Below are positions 62,245 through 64,000 of a stretch of 64,000 nt of DNA, piece after piece (position 1 is the first letter of the stretch; each line of letters opens with the position of its first letter). Both the position numbers and the translations under genes were made by a program. The stretch covers positions 4,989,501 to 5,053,500 of the forward strand of contig NZ_CP019288.1 of assembly GCF_009901525.1 (NCBI RefSeq). Reading direction: 5' to 3'. The stretch is from Kordia antarctica. GTDB lineage: Bacteria; Bacteroidota; Bacteroidia; Flavobacteriales; Flavobacteriaceae. Below the pieces are notes generated by a model. The model saw only the letters and a program-made list of their open reading frames with translations. It ran no database searches and was not told the origin of the DNA.

Positions 62245-62823
62245 TTATGTCTTCTTCACATATTTTGTAATAATTACAATATGTTGCCCGTTTAAGCGAC
62301 CTTCAATATGTTCGGCATTATCATGTGTTAGTGAAATGTTACGAACTGCCGATCCGCGTTTTGCAACAAAACCTGCGCCTTTTACGTTTAAATCTTTAAT
62401 TAAAACTACGCTATCGCCAGCTTGTAATTGTACGCCATTTACATCTAAATGTTTGATTGCGTTTTCTTTATCGTCCGCTTCTCCAGTTGCTTTTGCCCAA
62501 GCTATATCGTCTTCATCCAAATACATCATATCGAGCAAATCTTGTGGCCAACCTTCTTTTTTCAGTCTGTGTAGCATTCGCCAAGAAACAATTTGAACCG
62601 CTTTCACTTCGCTCCACATGCAATCATTTAAACAACGCCAATGATTGGAATCCATTAGTTCAGGATCTTCAATTTGAGAAATACACGTATTGCAAGCGTA
62701 TATAGATTTCTCTAATTGATTTTCGTGATTTGGTGGTATATTATAAACGGATAATTTTTCCGTCGCGCTACATAATTCACATGTAGAATTGCTTCGTTTT
62801 TGTAGTTCTCTTTCAATGCTCAT
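62245..62823 (-). CDS. PhnA-domain protein
   Basis: A 192-residue protein. N-terminal zinc-ribbon-like part with Cys pairs (STCELCSAT, YACNTCISQ). The C-terminal PhnA domain is VQLQAGDSVVLIKDLNVKGAGFVAKRGSAVRNISL. PhnA-named proteins are common beside housekeeping genes and are not reliably phosphonate enzymes. Monocistronic by context. Confidence 0.85.
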   Translation of the reverse strand: MSIERELQKRSNSTCELCSATEKLSVYNIPPNHENQLEKSIYACNTCISQIEDPELMDSNHWRCLNDCMWSEVKAVQIVSWRMLHRLKKEGWPQDLLDMMYLDEDDIAWAKATGEADDKENAIKHLDVNGVQLQAGDSVVLIKDLNVKGAGFVAKRGSAVRNISLTHDNAEHIEGRLNGQHIVIITKYVKKT

Positions 62824-62898
62824 TCTAGAAATTCTTTAATTCGAGACAAAAGTATAGGTTTCGCTCAGATATAAAAGTAGATTGTCTTCTTATTTGGA

Positions 62899-63768
62899 TT
62901 ATTCTACAGTAAGATCAAAAGAAGTTTCAAAGCTTTTATCAGATTTTTTATCTCTTATTTTAAAAAGACACGTTACAGGATTGTCAATACTACCTTCTGT
63001 AATGGAAAGTGAAGCGTATAATTGATCTTTTAAATCTTTAGCACTCACAGGTTCCGGGAATAATTCGCCTACTTCATTGATAACTTTTCCTTTTGCATCC
63101 GTTAAACTGATAGAAGCGCTCAAATCTACTTTTCCATTTTCGTCAACATCATAACCTTCTAAATTTTCTAATAGAATGTATACACTTTCGTTTGGACTAA
63201 TTTTATCATCAATGATGGCAAGGTCCCGCGTTTGTGAGTATAAATACAATACATCATACGTTAAGCCAACTGTTTTTGTTTTTAGTAACGGATTGTCAAC
63301 AATTGAAAAATCTTTCTTTACATTATAATATCCGTCGCCATTTTTATCACTTATATTGATATGCATTTGATACGAATTTTTCGGCATCATTGGTGTCGCA
63401 AATGTAAGTTTGCTTCGTAAATTCAGATCCTTTTCCGTATACGCTTCTTTGGTGTTTTTAAATAAATTCTTTTGAGAAAGTACGGTGTCACCTTTTTTAT
63501 TAGTTACAAAAATGTCCATATCTGGATACGCCAAGCTGTCTTGTAGCACGAATCCTGTCATATTTTCATAAAACAGCGTGATTTTTTCTCCATACGAAAA
63601 CTCATCTTTGTTGATTTTCCCTGTGTGATTTTCCATCGTAATTTTGTCACAAGACAATTTGCTGTTATCAATTGTAGCTGTAACGTGATCTTGATTTTGC
63701 GAAGTTCCATTTCCGCATGAAAAACATATGGAAATAAGTAGTAGGAGATAGGTGTAGTTTAGTTTCAT
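62899..63768 (-). CDS. Lipoprotein of unknown function
   Basis: A 289-residue protein from the ATG at 63768 (MKLNYTYLLLLISICFSC, lipid Cys18); an in-frame upstream Met would place a charged stretch before the signal. The mature part contains two similar beta-rich halves: FSYGEKITLFYENMTGFVL and ISPNESVYILLENLEGYDV, each followed by VTN/LTDAKGK strands. This internal duplication suggests two Ig-like domains. No family recognised. Confidence 0.7.
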   Translation of the reverse strand: MKLNYTYLLLLISICFSCGNGTSQNQDHVTATIDNSKLSCDKITMENHTGKINKDEFSYGEKITLFYENMTGFVLQDSLAYPDMDIFVTNKKGDTVLSQKNLFKNTKEAYTEKDLNLRSKLTFATPMMPKNSYQMHINISDKNGDGYYNVKKDFSIVDNPLLKTKTVGLTYDVLYLYSQTRDLAIIDDKISPNESVYILLENLEGYDVDENGKVDLSASISLTDAKGKVINEVGELFPEPVSAKDLKDQLYASLSITEGSIDNPVTCLFKIRDKKSDKSFETSFDLTVE

Positions 63769-63775
63769 AATATAA

Positions 63776-64000
63776 TTATTTATTCTCCTTCCGTTTAGAG
63801 GTCGAAGGTGTTGATTTTGGTTTGTCTTCTTTCTTCGGCATCGGACCACGTAAGTGAATCACCAAAGCATTTAGGAAGTTACGTAAAATTTGATCGCCAC
63901 AGTTTTTATATTTTGGATGATCTTCCGTACGGAAAAATGCGCCCAATTCACTTTTAGTGATTCTAAAATCTACGAGTTCTAATATTTTTACAATATCGTC
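63776..64000 (-). CDS. C-terminal part of a DUF1456 (YehS-like) protein
   Basis: Runs off the right edge; the last 74 codons are visible, stop at 63776-63778. Residues KSELGAFFRTEDHPKYKNCGDQILRNFLNAL are the second DUF1456 repeat, in which SxAELSAxFRKxxHxNYRxCGDQxLRNFL is typical. A Lys-rich tail follows. Function unknown; start not in window. Confidence 0.8.
   Translation of the reverse strand, partial: DDIVKILELVDFRITKSELGAFFRTEDHPKYKNCGDQILRNFLNALVIHLRGPMPKKEDKPKSTPSTSKRKENK

Overview
The window is AT-rich chromosomal DNA of a marine-type member of the Flavobacteriaceae (Bacteroidota), most likely close to Kordia. The evidence is internal. There are type IX secretion (T9SS) C-terminal sorting domains of both type A and type B, Bacteroidota -33/-7 promoters (TTG ... 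TAnnTTTG), a zinc-free type B ribosomal protein L31, flavobacterial GG-leader small peptides, DUF2723 and DUF4199 proteins, and a LytTR/LytS-like two-component pair. No rRNA, tRNA, CRISPR array or phage was seen.

Layout. 1-15.5 kb: small VOC and Asp-hydroxylase-like genes, a large DUF2723 membrane glycosyltransferase, a long repeat-rich YadA-head-like T9SS adhesin, an ECF sigma/anti-sigma/Spy-like module, and an MsbA-like ABC exporter translationally linked to a phosphohexomutase. 15.6-24.8 kb: a T9SS type B protein, a lipid-linked sugar glycosyltransferase with a DUF4199 partner, rpmE2, an alternative GlmU-like protein, then a Cys-rich GG-leader peptide followed by a TlpA-like thiol-disulfide lipoprotein. 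24.1-26.4 kb: three tandem small membrane-protein paralogues, the first split by a complete ISAs1-family element with a 10-bp target duplication. 26.7-34.1 kb: housekeeping genes (peptide-binding lipoprotein, mtaB, pyrG, yidC). 34.3-35.6 kb: a lipoprotein built of five 27-residue repeats and a second GG-leader peptide.

35.6-43.7 kb (minus strand) holds a tightly packed, apparently unusual biosynthetic operon: SsuD-like flavin monooxygenase, stand-alone adenylating ligase, SPASM radical SAM enzyme, MurG-like glycosyltransferase, acyl/peptidyl carrier protein, nucleotidyltransferase, 4,6-dehydratase/epimerase, GH3 hydrolase and a small protein. This looks like a carrier-protein acyl-activation route joined to nucleotide-sugar chemistry.

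45.6-51.8 kb: mnmA, a T9SS subtilase, nitronate monooxygenase-like and VOC genes, and the LytTR regulator/kinase pair. 52-53.7 kb holds a compact antiviral-type operon: two tiny ORFs, a CMP-kinase-like P-loop kinase and a prokaryotic viperin, mirroring the vertebrate CMPK2-RSAD2 pairing. 53.9-64 kb: lysA, a Cys-rich lanthipeptide-like orphan precursor, sucC followed by a 164-bp MITE-like element, two small exported proteins, an Hsp20 with a sigma-54-like promoter, a methyltransferase, a truncated radical SAM remnant, an FAD/NAD(P)-binding protein, PhnA-domain protein, a lipoprotein and the end of a DUF1456 gene.

Intergenic space carries several dispersed repeat families: a 160-230-bp element with a covarying hairpin (three copies and one fragment), 19-bp palindromes, a 14-bp TTCGACTCCGCTCA element and period-7 AAAGTTA tracts.
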